From JBOFLG01 sp051657745 (GTDB taxonomy: Bacteria; Actinomycetota; Actinomycetes; Actinomycetales; Dermatophilaceae): DNA of 64,000 bases. The notes below the pieces were generated by a model. It saw only the letters and a list, made by a program, of their open reading frames with translations. It made no database searches and was not told the origin of the DNA. The stretch lies in contig JBOFLG010000111.1 of NCBI GenBank assembly GCA_051657745.1, forward strand, positions 22,485 to 86,484, read 5' to 3'. Positions within the stretch are counted from its first letter, which is position 1; each line of letters opens with the position of its first letter. Positions 51,398 to 64,000 of this stretch are shown in pieces. The translations under genes were made by a program, and so were the position numbers.

Positions 51398-51545
51398 GGG
51401 TGACCTTCCTGAAAAGGATGCTCGACTACCGACGAGCCTAAACGCTACGGGTCCCCGCCCTCGCCCCGGTACAAGCTGACTATATGTGGACGCCGTTGCG
51501 GCGACCCACCGGCACCGCAGGCCGCCCGGGTCAGGTGCGCGGGCG

Positions 51546-53072
51546 TCATCCGGCGTCGTCGTCGTTCGCGGCGAGCGCACGCAACAGAGCGGCAGCGTCG
51601 GGCGCGGCCTCGACGATGTCGCCCACCCCGGCCCGGGTCCCGCGCAGCGGCTCCAGCATCGGCACCCGCTGGAGCGTGTGATGACCGGCGACGTCGAAGA
51701 TGACCGAGTCCCAGGAGGCAGCCACGACATGGTCCGGAAACCGGCGCAGGCAGGTGCCGCGGAACCACGCCCGAGTATCCTCAGGAGGCTCATCGACCGC
51801 GCGGCGGACCTCAGCCTCCTCCACCAGCACCTCCAGCCGCCCCGCCGCAACCAGGCGATGAGCCAACCCGCGATCAGCCCGCACGTCAGACCACTGCAGG
51901 TCGACCGCCTTGAGGCGCGCATCGCCCCACCCGATGCCATCCCGCTCGCGGTAGCCCTCGAGTACCGCCAGTTTGGCCACCCAGTCCACCTCACGGCGCG
52001 CCTCCATCGGGTCACGGCCGAGCCGGTCGAGCACCGTGGACCACCAGTGCATCACCTCGACGGTGTCGCTGTCGGGCTCACCCGCATAGCGCTGCTCGAG
52101 ATAGGTCGCGGCCCGGTCGTGGTACTCCCAGAGCAGTTCCAGCGCCGTCATCCGCCGACCGTCAAGCAGCTCGACCTTGGCCTGCAGGGTGGTGTCGTGG
52201 GAGATGTCGTGAAGTGTGGATACCGGCCGACGCACCGAGAGGTCATCTCGGATGGCGTCATCCTCGATCATCGCGAGCACCAATGAGGTGGTGCCCATCT
52301 TGAGCAGGTTCGCGACGTCGCAGTGGTTCGCGTCGCCGAGGATGACGTGCAGCCGCCGGTACCGGTCGGCGAGCGCGTGCGGCTCGTCGCGGGTGTTGAT
52401 GATCGGTCGCTTGAGCGTGGTCTCCAGCCCCACCTCGACCTCGAAGAAGTCGCTGCGCTGGGCGATCTGATACCCCGGGGTCCGGGAGTCGATGCCGATA
52501 CCGAGCCGGCCCGACCCGGACATCACCTGCCGCACCACGAAGAACGGCGTGAGGTGCTTGACGATGCGCGCGAATGGGGTGGACCGCGACATCAGATAGT
52601 TCTCGTGGGTGCCGTACGACACGCCCTTGCCGTCGGCGTTGTTCTTGTACAGGTTGATTCCGGGCGGCACTGTCGCCAGCCGCGCCACCGCGGTGCGCAT
52701 CACGAGCTCGCCGGCACGGTCCCAGGTGACCGCGGCGCGGGGCGTGGTGACCTCCGGCGAGCTGTACTCGGGGTGAGCGTGATCCACATAGAGCCGGGCC
52801 CCGTTGGTCAGCACGACGTTAGCCACGGTCGGATCCTCGACATCGGTGAGCTGGCTCGGGTGCGCCTGGCCGCGACCGAGGTCAAAACCCCGCGCGTCGC
52901 GCAGTGGCGCCTCGTCGGCGTAGTCCCAACTGGCCCGGGCCGGCCGGATGCCGCGCGCCGCCGCATACGCGGTGACCACGTCGCCCGAGGCGAGCATCGG
53001 ATTCGCCGAGGGGTTGCCGGGAACGACGATCCCGTACTCGGTTTCGATACCCATCACTCGGCGAACTGTCAT
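51546..53072 (-). CDS. dop: Pup deamidase/depupylase Dop
   Basis: PafA homologue that deamidates the C-terminal Gln of Pup and removes Pup from substrates. The 508-residue protein has RRVMGIETEYGIVVPGN with the catalytic-site residues, the Dop loop region (ANPMLASGDVV to DYADEAPLRDARGFDLGR), LYVDHAHPEYSSPE, LYKNNADGKGVSYGTHENYLM and IINTRDEPHA. It lies 148 bp before pup, so it may share the promoter from arc or have its own. Confidence 0.96.
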   Translation of the reverse strand: MTVRRVMGIETEYGIVVPGNPSANPMLASGDVVTAYAAARGIRPARASWDYADEAPLRDARGFDLGRGQAHPSQLTDVEDPTVANVVLTNGARLYVDHAHPEYSSPEVTTPRAAVTWDRAGELVMRTAVARLATVPPGINLYKNNADGKGVSYGTHENYLMSRSTPFARIVKHLTPFFVVRQVMSGSGRLGIGIDSRTPGYQIAQRSDFFEVEVGLETTLKRPIINTRDEPHALADRYRRLHVILGDANHCDVANLLKMGTTSLVLAMIEDDAIRDDLSVRRPVSTLHDISHDTTLQAKVELLDGRRMTALELLWEYHDRAATYLEQRYAGEPDSDTVEVMHWWSTVLDRLGRDPMEARREVDWVAKLAVLEGYRERDGIGWGDARLKAVDLQWSDVRADRGLAHRLVAAGRLEVLVEEAEVRRAVDEPPEDTRAWFRGTCLRRFPDHVVAASWDSVIFDVAGHHTLQRVPMLEPLRGTRAGVGDIVEAAPDAAALLRALAANDDDAG

Positions 53073-53277
53073 GCGGCGACGATACTTCCGTCCATGCGCG
53101 ACCTTCGTGGTATCTCCGCTCTCACGTCGCTCGTCTCACTGGTCGCGCACTGCGCCCGGCCGGTGGAGCGGCTCGACCTCGACGGCGGCGGCGGCTGGGG
53201 ACGAGAACCTTCAGATTCGCACCGGAAACGTTGCGAGGCGAACTCAAGGGTTCCGGGCGCGGGCGGGAAAGGTGAGG

Positions 53278-55026
53278 TCAGAGGTACTGGCCGGTGTTGG
53301 CGACGGTGTTGATCGACTTGCCCGGCTCGGTGCCCTCTTTGGTCTTAATCAGAGTGCGGATGTAGACGATGCGCTCGCCCTTCTTTCCCGAGATGCGCGC
53401 CCAGTCGTCGGGGTTCGTCGTGTTGGGGAGATCCTCGTTCTCGCGGAACTCGTCGGTGCACGACTGCAGCAGGTGCTCCACGCGAAGGCCGCGCTGGCCG
53501 GTGTCGAGAAAGTCCTTGATCGCCATCTTCTTGGCCCGGTCGACGATGTTCTGGATCATCGCGCCGGAGTTGAAGTCCTTGAAGTAGAGGATCTCCTTGT
53601 CGCCACCGGCGTAGGTGACCTCGAGGAACCGGTTCTCCTCCTCCTCGGCGTACATGCGCAGCACCGTGGCGTCAATCATCGCCTGGAGCGTGGTCTGCTC
53701 CGAGCCGTTGTGCTCGATGTCGTCAGCGTGCAACGGCAGACCCGAGACCAGGTACTTGGCAAAGATCTCCCGGGCGGCATCGGCGTCGGGGCGCTCGATC
53801 TTGATCTTCACGTCGAGGCGGCCCGGGCGCAAAATCGCCGGGTCGATCATGTCCTCGCGGTTCGAGGCGCCGATCACGATGACGTTTTCGAGGCCCTCGA
53901 CGCCATCGATCTCGGCGAGCAGCTGCGGCACGATGGTGGTCTCGACATCGCTCGACACCCCCGACCCGCGGGTGCGGAACAGCGACTCCATCTCGTCGAA
54001 GAACACCACGACCGGGTAGCCCTCGCTGGATTTCTCGCGGGCCCGTTGGAAAATCAGCCGGATATGCCGCTCGGTCTCGCCGACGTACTTGTTCAGCAAT
54101 TCCGGGCCCTTAATGTTGAGGAAGTAGGACTTACCCGGTGCGCGGCCCTCCTTCTCGGCGACCTTGCGCGACAGGGATGCCGCGACCGCCTTGGCAATCA
54201 TCGTCTTCCCACACCCCGGCGGCCCGTACAGCAGCACCCCCTTCGGCGGCTTGAGGTGATGCTCGATGTACAAGTCTGGATGAAGGTACGGCAGTTCGAC
54301 GGCGTCGCGGATCGCCTCGATCTGACCGGTGAGGCCGCCGATATCGGTGTAGTCGATGTCCGGCACCTCCTCGAGGACCAGGTCCGCAACTTCGGCCTTG
54401 TCGATGCGCTCGTAGACGAATCCGCTCCGGGACTCAAGCAGCAGCGCGTCCCCGACTCGGATGGTGTAGTCGGCCAACGATGCGGCCACCCGGCAGACCC
54501 GCTCCTCATCGGCCTGTGCCACGACGAGCACCCGGCCGTCCTCGAGAACCTCTTTACACAGCACGACCTCACCGGTGACCTCGTACCCACGGGCCGCGAC
54601 CACGTTCATCGCCTCGTTGAGCATGACCTCGCGGCCCGGCAGCAGGTCGCTCTCGTCGAGCGACGGGCTGACCGCGACGTGCATCTTGCGGCCGCTGGTG
54701 AGGATGTCAACGGTGCCGTCGCCGAAGACCTCCACGACGGTGCCGTAGGCGGCGGGCGGTTGGGCAAGCCGGTCAACCTCCGACTTCAGGGTGACGATCT
54801 GCTCGCGAGCGTCGCGCAGGGTGCGCACCAGCCGCTCGTTCTGCGCCGTCAACGACGCAGTCTGGGAGCGGAGTTGGCCGAGGTCGCGCTCGATCGACCG
54901 CAACTGGACGGGTGACACCTCACCATCGGCCTGCAGCGCCGCGATTTCGGCCTCAAGAGAAAGCCGCTCGGCTTCGAGCCGCTCGCGGTTGCCCGGGTCA
55001 CTGGCCGGGGGCTGCTCGGAGGTCAT
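53278..55026 (-). CDS. arc: Proteasome-associated ATPase ARC/Mpa
   Basis: Hexameric AAA+ unfoldase that recruits pupylated proteins and feeds them to the proteasome. In 582 residues: N-terminal coiled coil that binds Pup (RLEAERLSLEAEIAALQ onward), two OB folds, AAA domain with Walker A GPPGCGKT and Walker B VVFFDEMESLF, and the C-terminal GQYL whose penultimate Tyr docks in the alpha ring. ATG 55026 is preferred; a GTG 51 bp upstream adds residues not typical of the family. The 204 bp between arc and dop hold no gene. Confidence 0.95.
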   Translation of the reverse strand: MTSEQPPASDPGNRERLEAERLSLEAEIAALQADGEVSPVQLRSIERDLGQLRSQTASLTAQNERLVRTLRDAREQIVTLKSEVDRLAQPPAAYGTVVEVFGDGTVDILTSGRKMHVAVSPSLDESDLLPGREVMLNEAMNVVAARGYEVTGEVVLCKEVLEDGRVLVVAQADEERVCRVAASLADYTIRVGDALLLESRSGFVYERIDKAEVADLVLEEVPDIDYTDIGGLTGQIEAIRDAVELPYLHPDLYIEHHLKPPKGVLLYGPPGCGKTMIAKAVAASLSRKVAEKEGRAPGKSYFLNIKGPELLNKYVGETERHIRLIFQRAREKSSEGYPVVVFFDEMESLFRTRGSGVSSDVETTIVPQLLAEIDGVEGLENVIVIGASNREDMIDPAILRPGRLDVKIKIERPDADAAREIFAKYLVSGLPLHADDIEHNGSEQTTLQAMIDATVLRMYAEEEENRFLEVTYAGGDKEILYFKDFNSGAMIQNIVDRAKKMAIKDFLDTGQRGLRVEHLLQSCTDEFRENEDLPNTTNPDDWARISGKKGERIVYIRTLIKTKEGTEPGKSINTVANTGQYL

Positions 55027-55129
55027 GTCTTTCACGATAACTCGCGAGCTGGGCTGCGGAGGTGACGTGTCGGTCACCGAACGGACACGACCCGCCTCGT
55101 CCGCTCAGCCAGTGAGCCCACTCAGTTGC

Positions 55130-56098
55130 TCACGACCCGGCCTGCCGGAGCTGCCGACGCACCCGCTTCTCGGACGGCACCCGCTCGCCGACGTTCTCCG
55201 GGGTCCACTCGGCCTCCGCTGCGTGCTCGGTGGCGACGTAGCCGCCGCCTGGGCGCCGCTTGCGGAGCGGCGGGGTGACCCCGGGCGCCAGCCGCCGGGT
55301 GCTGACCAGGAACCCGGTGTGCCCGTGCATGCGGTGCTGCGGCCGTACTGCGAGACCCTCGAGGTGCCAGCCACGCACCAACGACTCCCAGGCCTGCGGC
55401 TCGGTGAACGAACCGTGGTCGCGCATCGCCTCGGCCACCTTGGACAACTGGGTAGTCGTGGCGACGTAGCACATCAGCACTCCACCAGGAACCAGCGCGT
55501 CAGCGACCACCTCGAGGCACTCCCACGGGGCAAGCATGTCGAGGACGACCCGGTCGACCGACCCTGGTGCCGTCTCCACCGGCAAGCACGCCACGAGGTC
55601 GCCGACCGTCACCGACCAGGCCGGGTGGTCGAGACCGAAGAAGTCGCGAGCGTTAGCCCGGGCGATTGCCGCGAAGTCGTCACGCCGCTCGAAGGAGAGC
55701 AACCGGCCAGACTCCCCGACAGCTCGCAGCAGCGACATCGACAGTGCCCCCGACCCGACCCCAGCCTCGACCACGACAGCGCCCGGAAAGACGTCCGCCA
55801 TCGTCACGATCTGCCCGGCATCCTTGGGGTACACCACCGCCGCACCACGCGGCATCGACATCACGTAATCGGAGAGGAGCGGTCGCAGCGCGAGGTACTC
55901 CACCCCGGCGGTGTTGGTGACCGTCGACCCGTCAGGCGCCCCGATGAGGTCGTCGTGCCGAAGGTGGCCGCGATGGGTGTGGAACTGTTTGCCTGGGGTC
56001 AGGGTGATGGTGTGCAGGCGCCCTTTCGGGTCGGTCAGTTGCACTCGGTCATCAATGGCGAACGCACCACGACGTCGGGCAGCGCCGGTGGCTGTCAT
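55130..56098 (-). CDS. trmI: tRNA (adenine-58-N1)-methyltransferase TrmI
   Basis: SAM-dependent enzyme that makes m1A58 in the T loop of tRNA. The 322-residue protein has the N-terminal domain LTPGKQFHTHRGHLRHDDLIG, the SAM loop VVEAGVGSGALSMSLL, and VVLDMLAPWECLE (the DxxxPW-type catalytic motif appears as DMLAPWE). ATG 56098 (before TATGAARRRGAF) is used rather than the start 45 bp upstream that would overlap the M50 gene. It lies 10 bp after the M50 peptidase gene. Confidence 0.94.
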   Translation of the reverse strand: MTATGAARRRGAFAIDDRVQLTDPKGRLHTITLTPGKQFHTHRGHLRHDDLIGAPDGSTVTNTAGVEYLALRPLLSDYVMSMPRGAAVVYPKDAGQIVTMADVFPGAVVVEAGVGSGALSMSLLRAVGESGRLLSFERRDDFAAIARANARDFFGLDHPAWSVTVGDLVACLPVETAPGSVDRVVLDMLAPWECLEVVADALVPGGVLMCYVATTTQLSKVAEAMRDHGSFTEPQAWESLVRGWHLEGLAVRPQHRMHGHTGFLVSTRRLAPGVTPPLRKRRPGGGYVATEHAAEAEWTPENVGERVPSEKRVRRQLRQAGS

Positions 56099-56108
56099 GG
56101 CTGGGAGT

Positions 56109-57221
56109 CTAGGTGTGTCCGAGCGCGCCCCGAGCTGCGGCATCGAGCCGCGCCGCGGTCACGACGCCGCGGAGGGCACCCTGATCAGTCACGACGACCA
56201 GGCCCCGCGCACTGGCGGCCATGGCACGAATCACCTGCTCGGCGTCGGCGCCGGGCGCGAGATCCACGACCGACTCCTCCGGGAGCCGAACCAGCAGCGA
56301 GGACACCGGAGTCGCTGACGGGACGGTCCGCAGGTCAACTCCGTCGTCTCCGCCGCGGGGCAGGACCAGGGCCGGGCGACCGCGTTCGTCGGGTGAGAGG
56401 ATGACGGCCTCGGACGCAGCTACTTGCCCGACCGGGGTCGACGGCGGGACCAGCGCCGCCGGCTCGACCAGGTCACAGACCCGGATCGTGGCGACCAGCC
56501 GCTCGAGTGGGGCGCGACGGATCGCGGCGGTGGCGCCAGCCCACAGGATCCACGCCATCACCAGCGACAGGACCAGCGACAGCGGATCCGGATCACCACT
56601 GATGACCGGCCGCACCGCGAACACCAGGACGACCCCGACCGCGACCACCCGGCCGACCCAGCCGGCAACAGTGAGGCCGAGGTCACGCCGCCCGCTGAGC
56701 GACCAGACCAGTGCCTGCACCGCGGCGCCGCCGTCAAGCGGCAACCCAGGAAGCAGGTTGAACACTGCCAGGAGCACATTCATCATGAAAAAGGACCACG
56801 CAAACTCCGATGCCGGATATGGCAGGGTCTCGGCGGCTGCGTAGCCCACGACGGCGAGCACCACGTTGATTGCGGGGCCACTGAGTGCGACGGCCGCATG
56901 CCGGCCGGGGGTGGTTCCGGTGCCGTCATACGCGGTGTGCCCACCCCAGAGCGTGGCAACGATCCGGTGCACCCGGAACCCGAGCAGCCGCGCCGACACC
57001 GCGTGCGCGGCCTCATGGGACAGCACCGCGATCAGGATGGCCAGGACCAGCCAGGCCGCATAGGCGATGGCGGTGCCGGTGCCGAAGCTGCGGCCGCTGC
57101 TCCAGCCGCTCCACGCGATGAACGCGGCGAGGAGGAGCCACGTACGGTCCAGGTAGACCGGAACTCCCATGACCGACCCCAGGCGCACCGCACCCGTGGG
57201 CGGCGGCGGCGAGGCGGACAC
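56109..57221 (-). CDS. Site-2 protease family (M50) membrane peptidase
   Basis: A 370-residue intramembrane zinc protease. Zinc motif HEAAH in LSHEAAHAVSARLLG, the second metal motif NLLPGLPLDGGAAVQ, about six membrane helices, then a soluble C-terminal region (about 230-365) resembling a degenerate CBS pair. Such proteases cut membrane anti-sigma factors or clear signal peptides. GTG start; divergent from metH across 83 bp, and followed closely by trmI, an arrangement seen in many actinobacteria. Confidence 0.9.
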   Translation of the reverse strand: MSASPPPPTGAVRLGSVMGVPVYLDRTWLLLAAFIAWSGWSSGRSFGTGTAIAYAAWLVLAILIAVLSHEAAHAVSARLLGFRVHRIVATLWGGHTAYDGTGTTPGRHAAVALSGPAINVVLAVVGYAAAETLPYPASEFAWSFFMMNVLLAVFNLLPGLPLDGGAAVQALVWSLSGRRDLGLTVAGWVGRVVAVGVVLVFAVRPVISGDPDPLSLVLSLVMAWILWAGATAAIRRAPLERLVATIRVCDLVEPAALVPPSTPVGQVAASEAVILSPDERGRPALVLPRGGDDGVDLRTVPSATPVSSLLVRLPEESVVDLAPGADAEQVIRAMAASARGLVVVTDQGALRGVVTAARLDAAARGALGHT

Positions 57222-57304
57222 GGCCGAAACCCTACGTGACCTGACGCGGCATACTGCTCAGCAGCGCTCACCGACTCAGCCACCCCCTCCCGAGGACGTC
57301 GTTC

Positions 57305-61090
<3,786 letters not shown>

Positions 61091-61096
61091 CCACCG

Positions 61097-61142
61097 GCCC
61101 CGACTTTCCCGCCACCGGCCCCGTCGCCCCGACTTTCCCGCC
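61097..61142. repeat. Two direct copies of a 17-bp intergenic motif
   Basis: GCCCCGACTTTCCCGCC occurs at 61097-61113 and 61126-61142, just after metH. Read on the minus strand the second copy (GGGGCGGGAAAGTC) resembles the outer arm of the palindrome at 46696-46709 (GGGGCGGAAAAGC), so this may be a dispersed element. The 212-bp gap up to 61302 holds no gene. Confidence 0.5.
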
Positions 61143-61302
61143 CCATGCCACAACCTGGAGCCAGATACCCTGAAGTTCCCGGCGTCTCGCTCCGGGTTCC
61201 CGCACCCGATGACGAGCGTGAGCCCGGATGACGCCCGCCGGGGTCTGACGCGGATCGGGTGGCGCCGCGGGGATGTGGGTGCGGCGGCATAGCGTGTCGG
61301 CC

Positions 61303-62148
61303 ATGACCCCCGCCCTGTCGCCGAGCCGCGCGGCCGACTTCAAGCAGTGCCCGCTGCTGTTCCGATTCCGCACCATCGACCGGCTCGAGGGCCCGCCGTC
61401 GGCAGCCGCTGCTCGGGGCACGCTGGTGCACGCCGTGCTCGAGCACCTCTTCGACCTGCCGGCGGCGCAGCGCACCCCGGCGGCGGCGGCATCCCTGCTC
61501 GAGCCCCGCTGGCGCGTGCTGCTCGAAGAGCGGCCCGAGCTGGCCACCCTCGTCGACGACGACGCCCCGCTCACCGAGGAGGAGTGGCTCGCCGGGGCGC
61601 GCCCACTGGTGGAGCAGTGGTTCGACCTCGAGGACCCGACCCAGCTCGAGCCCGAGGCCCGCGAACTGTACGTGGAGACCGAGGTGGGCGGGCTGACCCT
61701 GCGCGGCTACATCGACCGGCTCGACGTCGCCCCGGACGGCGCGATGCGGGTGGTCGACTACAAGACCGGCCGCTCCCCGGGTGAGGCATTCGAAGCCAAG
61801 GCGCTGTTCCAGATGAAGTTCTACGCGCTGGTGCTGTGGCGGCTGCGCGGCGAGGTGCCGCGCCTGCTGCAGCTGGTCTACCTCGGCAACGGCGAAGTGG
61901 TGCGCTACGCACCCGAGGAGCGCGACCTGCTGGCCGTGGAGCGCACCCTCACGGCGATCTGGGATGCCGTGACCCGGGCCGCCGCGACCGGCGACTGGCG
62001 CCCGCGCCGCAGCCGGCTGTGCGACTGGTGCGACTTCCGCGACCTCTGCCCGGAGTTCGGCGGCACTCCCCCGCCGTTGCCCGAGGGCGCCCACCTCATC
62101 GCGCTCGACCCTGCCCGCACCGGCGCACTGGTCTCCGCCGACGACTGA
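61303..62148 (+). CDS. RecB family nuclease (PD-(D/E)XK, Cas4-like fold)
   Basis: A 281-residue PD-(D/E)XK nuclease with a C-terminal iron-sulfur site, like Rv2119 of M. tuberculosis. Catalytic residues lie in RGYIDRLDVAPDG-RVVDYKTGRSP, with GTLVHAVLEHLF upstream, and the Fe-S cysteines are C16 in FKQCPLLFRF and the cluster CDWCDFRDLC. It is the size of a single-domain DNA repair nuclease and is not linked to any CRISPR array here. ATG 61303 begins SPSRAADF, the family start. Confidence 0.9.
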   Translation: MTPALSPSRAADFKQCPLLFRFRTIDRLEGPPSAAAARGTLVHAVLEHLFDLPAAQRTPAAAASLLEPRWRVLLEERPELATLVDDDAPLTEEEWLAGARPLVEQWFDLEDPTQLEPEARELYVETEVGGLTLRGYIDRLDVAPDGAMRVVDYKTGRSPGEAFEAKALFQMKFYALVLWRLRGEVPRLLQLVYLGNGEVVRYAPEERDLLAVERTLTAIWDAVTRAAATGDWRPRRSRLCDWCDFRDLCPEFGGTPPPLPEGAHLIALDPARTGALVSADD

Positions 62149-62217
62149 GGTACACCCGCCAGCCGAACGGGATCGCCGTCACCGGCGACTGACCACCAGC
62201 GCGAAAGCGACTCTCGC

Positions 62218-62952
62218 TCAGGCTGACTCGTTGCGGCCGAGGACGGTGGTTCGGTCGTCGATGGCGGGCTCGTTGGTGAGGATCGCGGCTCGTGCACGGG
62301 CCGGTGCGGTCACCTCACGAAGGCGGGCGGGCGTCATCCCCACCAGGGATGCCGCGTGCACAGCGCCGTCGATGGGTGGCACGTCGACCACGCACGGCAC
62401 GGCGAGGGTCGGCACCCCGGCCGCCACCGCGGAACGCACCCCGGTGGGTGAGTCCTCGATGGCCACGCCGTCGGCCGGGTCGACGCCGACCGCCTCGGCG
62501 GCCACGCGGTACGGCTCGGGGTGCGGCTTGCCGTGTGCCACTTCGTCGCCGGTGATGACCGCGGCGAACGTGCCGGGCGGCAGCTGCTCGACCACGGCAT
62601 CGGCGAGGCTGCGCCACGACATGGTGACCAGCGCGTTCGGCACCCCGGCAGCGACGAGTGCGGCCAGCAACTCGCGCGCCCCGGGGCGCCAGGGCGCGTG
62701 CTCGCGCACTCGGGCACCAACCCGCATCAGCAACTCCTCGACGATGCGGTCGGGCTCCCAGGTGATCGGCGAGTGGTCGCGGATGAACTGCGCCGAGACA
62801 TACAGGTCGCTCCCGACCAATTGGTGCGCGAACCGCTCGCTCCAGGTGCCGCCATGCTCGTCGACGAGAGTGTGCTCTGCCTCGATCCAGTAGGGCTCGG
62901 TGTCGATCAGGGTGCCGTCCATGTCCCAGAACACGGCCGCGGGCAGCGTCAT
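62218..62952 (-). CDS. HAD family hydrolase
   Basis: A 244-residue HAD phosphatase of the beta-phosphoglucomutase / phosphatase subgroup. Motif I is FWDMDGTLIDTEP, motif II ALVTMSW, motif III the Lys in GKPHPEPY and motif IV AIEDSPTG. The cap domain is helical (type C1). The substrate is a phosphorylated small molecule that cannot be named from sequence. It is divergent from the PAC2 gene. Confidence 0.9.
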   Translation of the reverse strand: MTLPAAVFWDMDGTLIDTEPYWIEAEHTLVDEHGGTWSERFAHQLVGSDLYVSAQFIRDHSPITWEPDRIVEELLMRVGARVREHAPWRPGARELLAALVAAGVPNALVTMSWRSLADAVVEQLPPGTFAAVITGDEVAHGKPHPEPYRVAAEAVGVDPADGVAIEDSPTGVRSAVAAGVPTLAVPCVVDVPPIDGAVHAASLVGMTPARLREVTAPARARAAILTNEPAIDDRTTVLGRNESA

Positions 62953-63022
62953 GGTCGGCAGTCTAGGGAGCCGTAGGGTGGTGCCGACCGCGGGTACCAG
63001 CCCGCACCGGAGAGGAGTGCGC

Positions 63023-63880
63023 GTGATCGAGTTGGAGGACCTCGGCGAACTCGACGACCCGGTGATGATCGCGGCCTTCGAGGGCTGGAACGACGCCGGG
63101 GAGGCCGCCAGTGCGGTGCTCGAGCACCTCGCCGAACTGTGGGGTGCCGAGGTCGTGGCGGCGATGGACCCGGAGGACTACTACGACTTCCAGGTCAACC
63201 GGCCACGGGTGCTCGTCGATGGCGGGCAGCGTCGGATCAGCTGGCGCACCACGCGGATCCTGGTCGCCACCGACACCCCGCTCGGGCGCGACGTCATCCT
63301 GGTGCAGGGCGTGGAGCCGTCGTTCCGGTGGCGCGCATTCGCGATCGAGTTGATGGAGCTGGCCCAGTCCACGGACACCTCGATGGTGGTCACGCTCGGC
63401 GCGTTGATGGCCGACGTTGCGCACTCCCGCCCGATCCCGATCACGGCCACCTCCGACAGCGAGGACGCCCGGCACCGGCATGACCTCGAGGTGAGCACCT
63501 ACGAGGGGCCGACCGGCATCGTCGGCGTGGTGGCGGATGCCGCGGTGCAGGTGGGGCTGTCGTCGGTGTCGGTATGGGCGGCAGTACCGCACTATGCCGG
63601 GCACAGCCCGTCGCCGAAGGCCAGCCTGGCGCTGCTCAGCCGGCTGGAGGAACTGCTCGGGGCACCGATCGAGCACGGCGACCTCGACGAGGACTCGCGT
63701 GCCTGGGAGCGCGGCATCAACGAACTCGCGGCATCCGATACCGAAGTGGCCGAGTACGTCGAGACCCTAGAGGAGGCGCAGGACACGGCCGACCTCCCCG
63801 AGGCCAGCGGCGACGCCATCGCGAAGGAGTTCGAGCGGTACCTCCGCCGCCGCGGTACCGACGACCAGCCGAGCGGATGA
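63023..63880 (+). CDS. PAC2 family protein
   Basis: A 285-residue member of the PAC2 (proteasome assembly chaperone 2-like) family, orthologous in context to Rv2125. It has DPVMIAAFEGWNDAGEAAS, DYYDFQVNRPRV, ILVATDTPLGRDVILVQGVEPSFRWRAF and GVVADAAVQVGL. The family's relation to proteasome assembly in bacteria is not shown, although it lies within 10 kb of the proteasome operon. GTG 63023 is set by AGAGGAG at 63011-63017. Confidence 0.88.
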   Translation: MIELEDLGELDDPVMIAAFEGWNDAGEAASAVLEHLAELWGAEVVAAMDPEDYYDFQVNRPRVLVDGGQRRISWRTTRILVATDTPLGRDVILVQGVEPSFRWRAFAIELMELAQSTDTSMVVTLGALMADVAHSRPIPITATSDSEDARHRHDLEVSTYEGPTGIVGVVADAAVQVGLSSVSVWAAVPHYAGHSPSPKASLALLSRLEELLGAPIEHGDLDEDSRAWERGINELAASDTEVAEYVETLEEAQDTADLPEASGDAIAKEFERYLRRRGTDDQPSG

Positions 63881-63944
63881 CGCCCGCCCACCCCGCGGCG
63901 GTCCCTCCCCCCGGCCGGCTGCCGATCACCCCCGGCGCCGCCGG

Positions 63945-64000
63945 TCAGATGCCTCTCGCGATGCGCAGGAAGGCCTTCGTGATGGCGGCGCCGTCCATGC
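63945..64000 (-). CDS. C-terminal end of an unidentified protein
   Basis: The last 17 codons of a minus-strand gene that enters from the right edge, reading MDGAAITKAFLRIARGI and then TGA. It is in phase up to the window edge and faces PAC2 with a 64-bp gap. Too short to identify. Confidence 0.4.
   Translation of the reverse strand, partial: MDGAAITKAFLRIARGI

Noticed and set aside
52948..54915. 655-codon plus-strand frame opposite arc
   Set aside because: Antisense of a highly conserved AAA+ gene; Leu/Asp/His-rich without motif.
57222..57304. Possible cobalamin or SAM riboswitch before metH
   Set aside because: The gap is only 83 bp and has no B12-box or SAM-aptamer core sequence.
61303..62148. 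Cas4-like nuclease as a sign of CRISPR
   Set aside because: No direct-repeat array and no other cas gene is seen in the window; the protein matches the stand-alone actinobacterial RecB-family nuclease.

Overview
The window is chromosomal DNA from a high-GC actinobacterium (Actinomycetota). This is supported by a complete Pup-proteasome locus (arc/mpa, dop, pup, prcB, prcA, pafA, pafB, pafC), RbpA, a HelY-type helicase, the conserved block pgsA-like / DUF881 / sbp / DUF881 / gcvH / garA / bifunctional nuclease / MerR, frequent GTG starts and ATGA/GTGA stop-start overlaps. Genus cannot be fixed from the sequence; a Micrococcales (for example Intrasporangiaceae-like) origin is only a guess.

Layout. 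0-2.1 kb: end of cmk, der, tRNA-Pro(GGG) and a strong palindrome. 2.1-10.4 kb: the cell-envelope / glycine-cleavage block, ending with a single-aptamer glycine riboswitch in front of gcvP. 10.4-18.3 kb: sbcCD, a histidine phosphatase, DUF1697, OsmC, yciO and rlmC. 18.5-25.1 kb: an accessory stretch with a class III aminotransferase, an ATP-grasp ligase preceded by a Zur-box-like palindrome, DUF3105 and DUF305 membrane proteins and a secreted VanY-type peptidase. 25.1-30.0 kb: an MFS transporter, rbpA, and fxsA-ppm1-lnt. 30.0-38.1 kb: genes for anaerobic-type lysine degradation (kamD, kamE, kal on the minus strand, kdd on the minus strand, kamA on the plus strand, with an Lrp/AsnC regulator), interrupted by a small decayed island with an acetyltransferase, a broken aldo/keto reductase, a MerR scrap and a VapBC toxin-antitoxin pair. 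38.1-43.4 kb: a 5'-3' exonuclease, helY and tatCA. 43.4-56.1 kb: pafCB, two FKBP isomerases, the proteasome locus and trmI. 56.1-64 kb: an M50 site-2 protease, full-length B12-dependent metH, a RecB-family nuclease, a HAD phosphatase, a PAC2 protein and the end of an unidentified gene.

How the parts work together. GcvH and GcvP are two of the four glycine-cleavage proteins, and gcvP appears to be switched on by glycine through its riboswitch. KamA, KamDE, Kdd and Kal cover four of the five steps from lysine to crotonyl-CoA; the cleavage enzyme Kce, which would join them, is absent from the window, and the decayed island sits between kdd and kamD where it could once have been. The kamD-kamE-kal genes overlap lnt end to start, so lysine catabolism and lipoprotein acylation/mannosylation genes appear to share one transcript. 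The proteasome locus is complete and looks functional; the GGQ end of Pup requires deamidation by Dop before PafA can ligate it.

Most notable: the lysine pathway with its missing middle and its odd coupling to lnt, the riboswitch with a possible Shine-Dalgarno-sequestering strand, the ATP-grasp gene with a zinc-repressor-like site, an Arg/Gly-rich insertion in HelY, and loss of the usual ftsR gene next to a GarA with an atypical N terminus.
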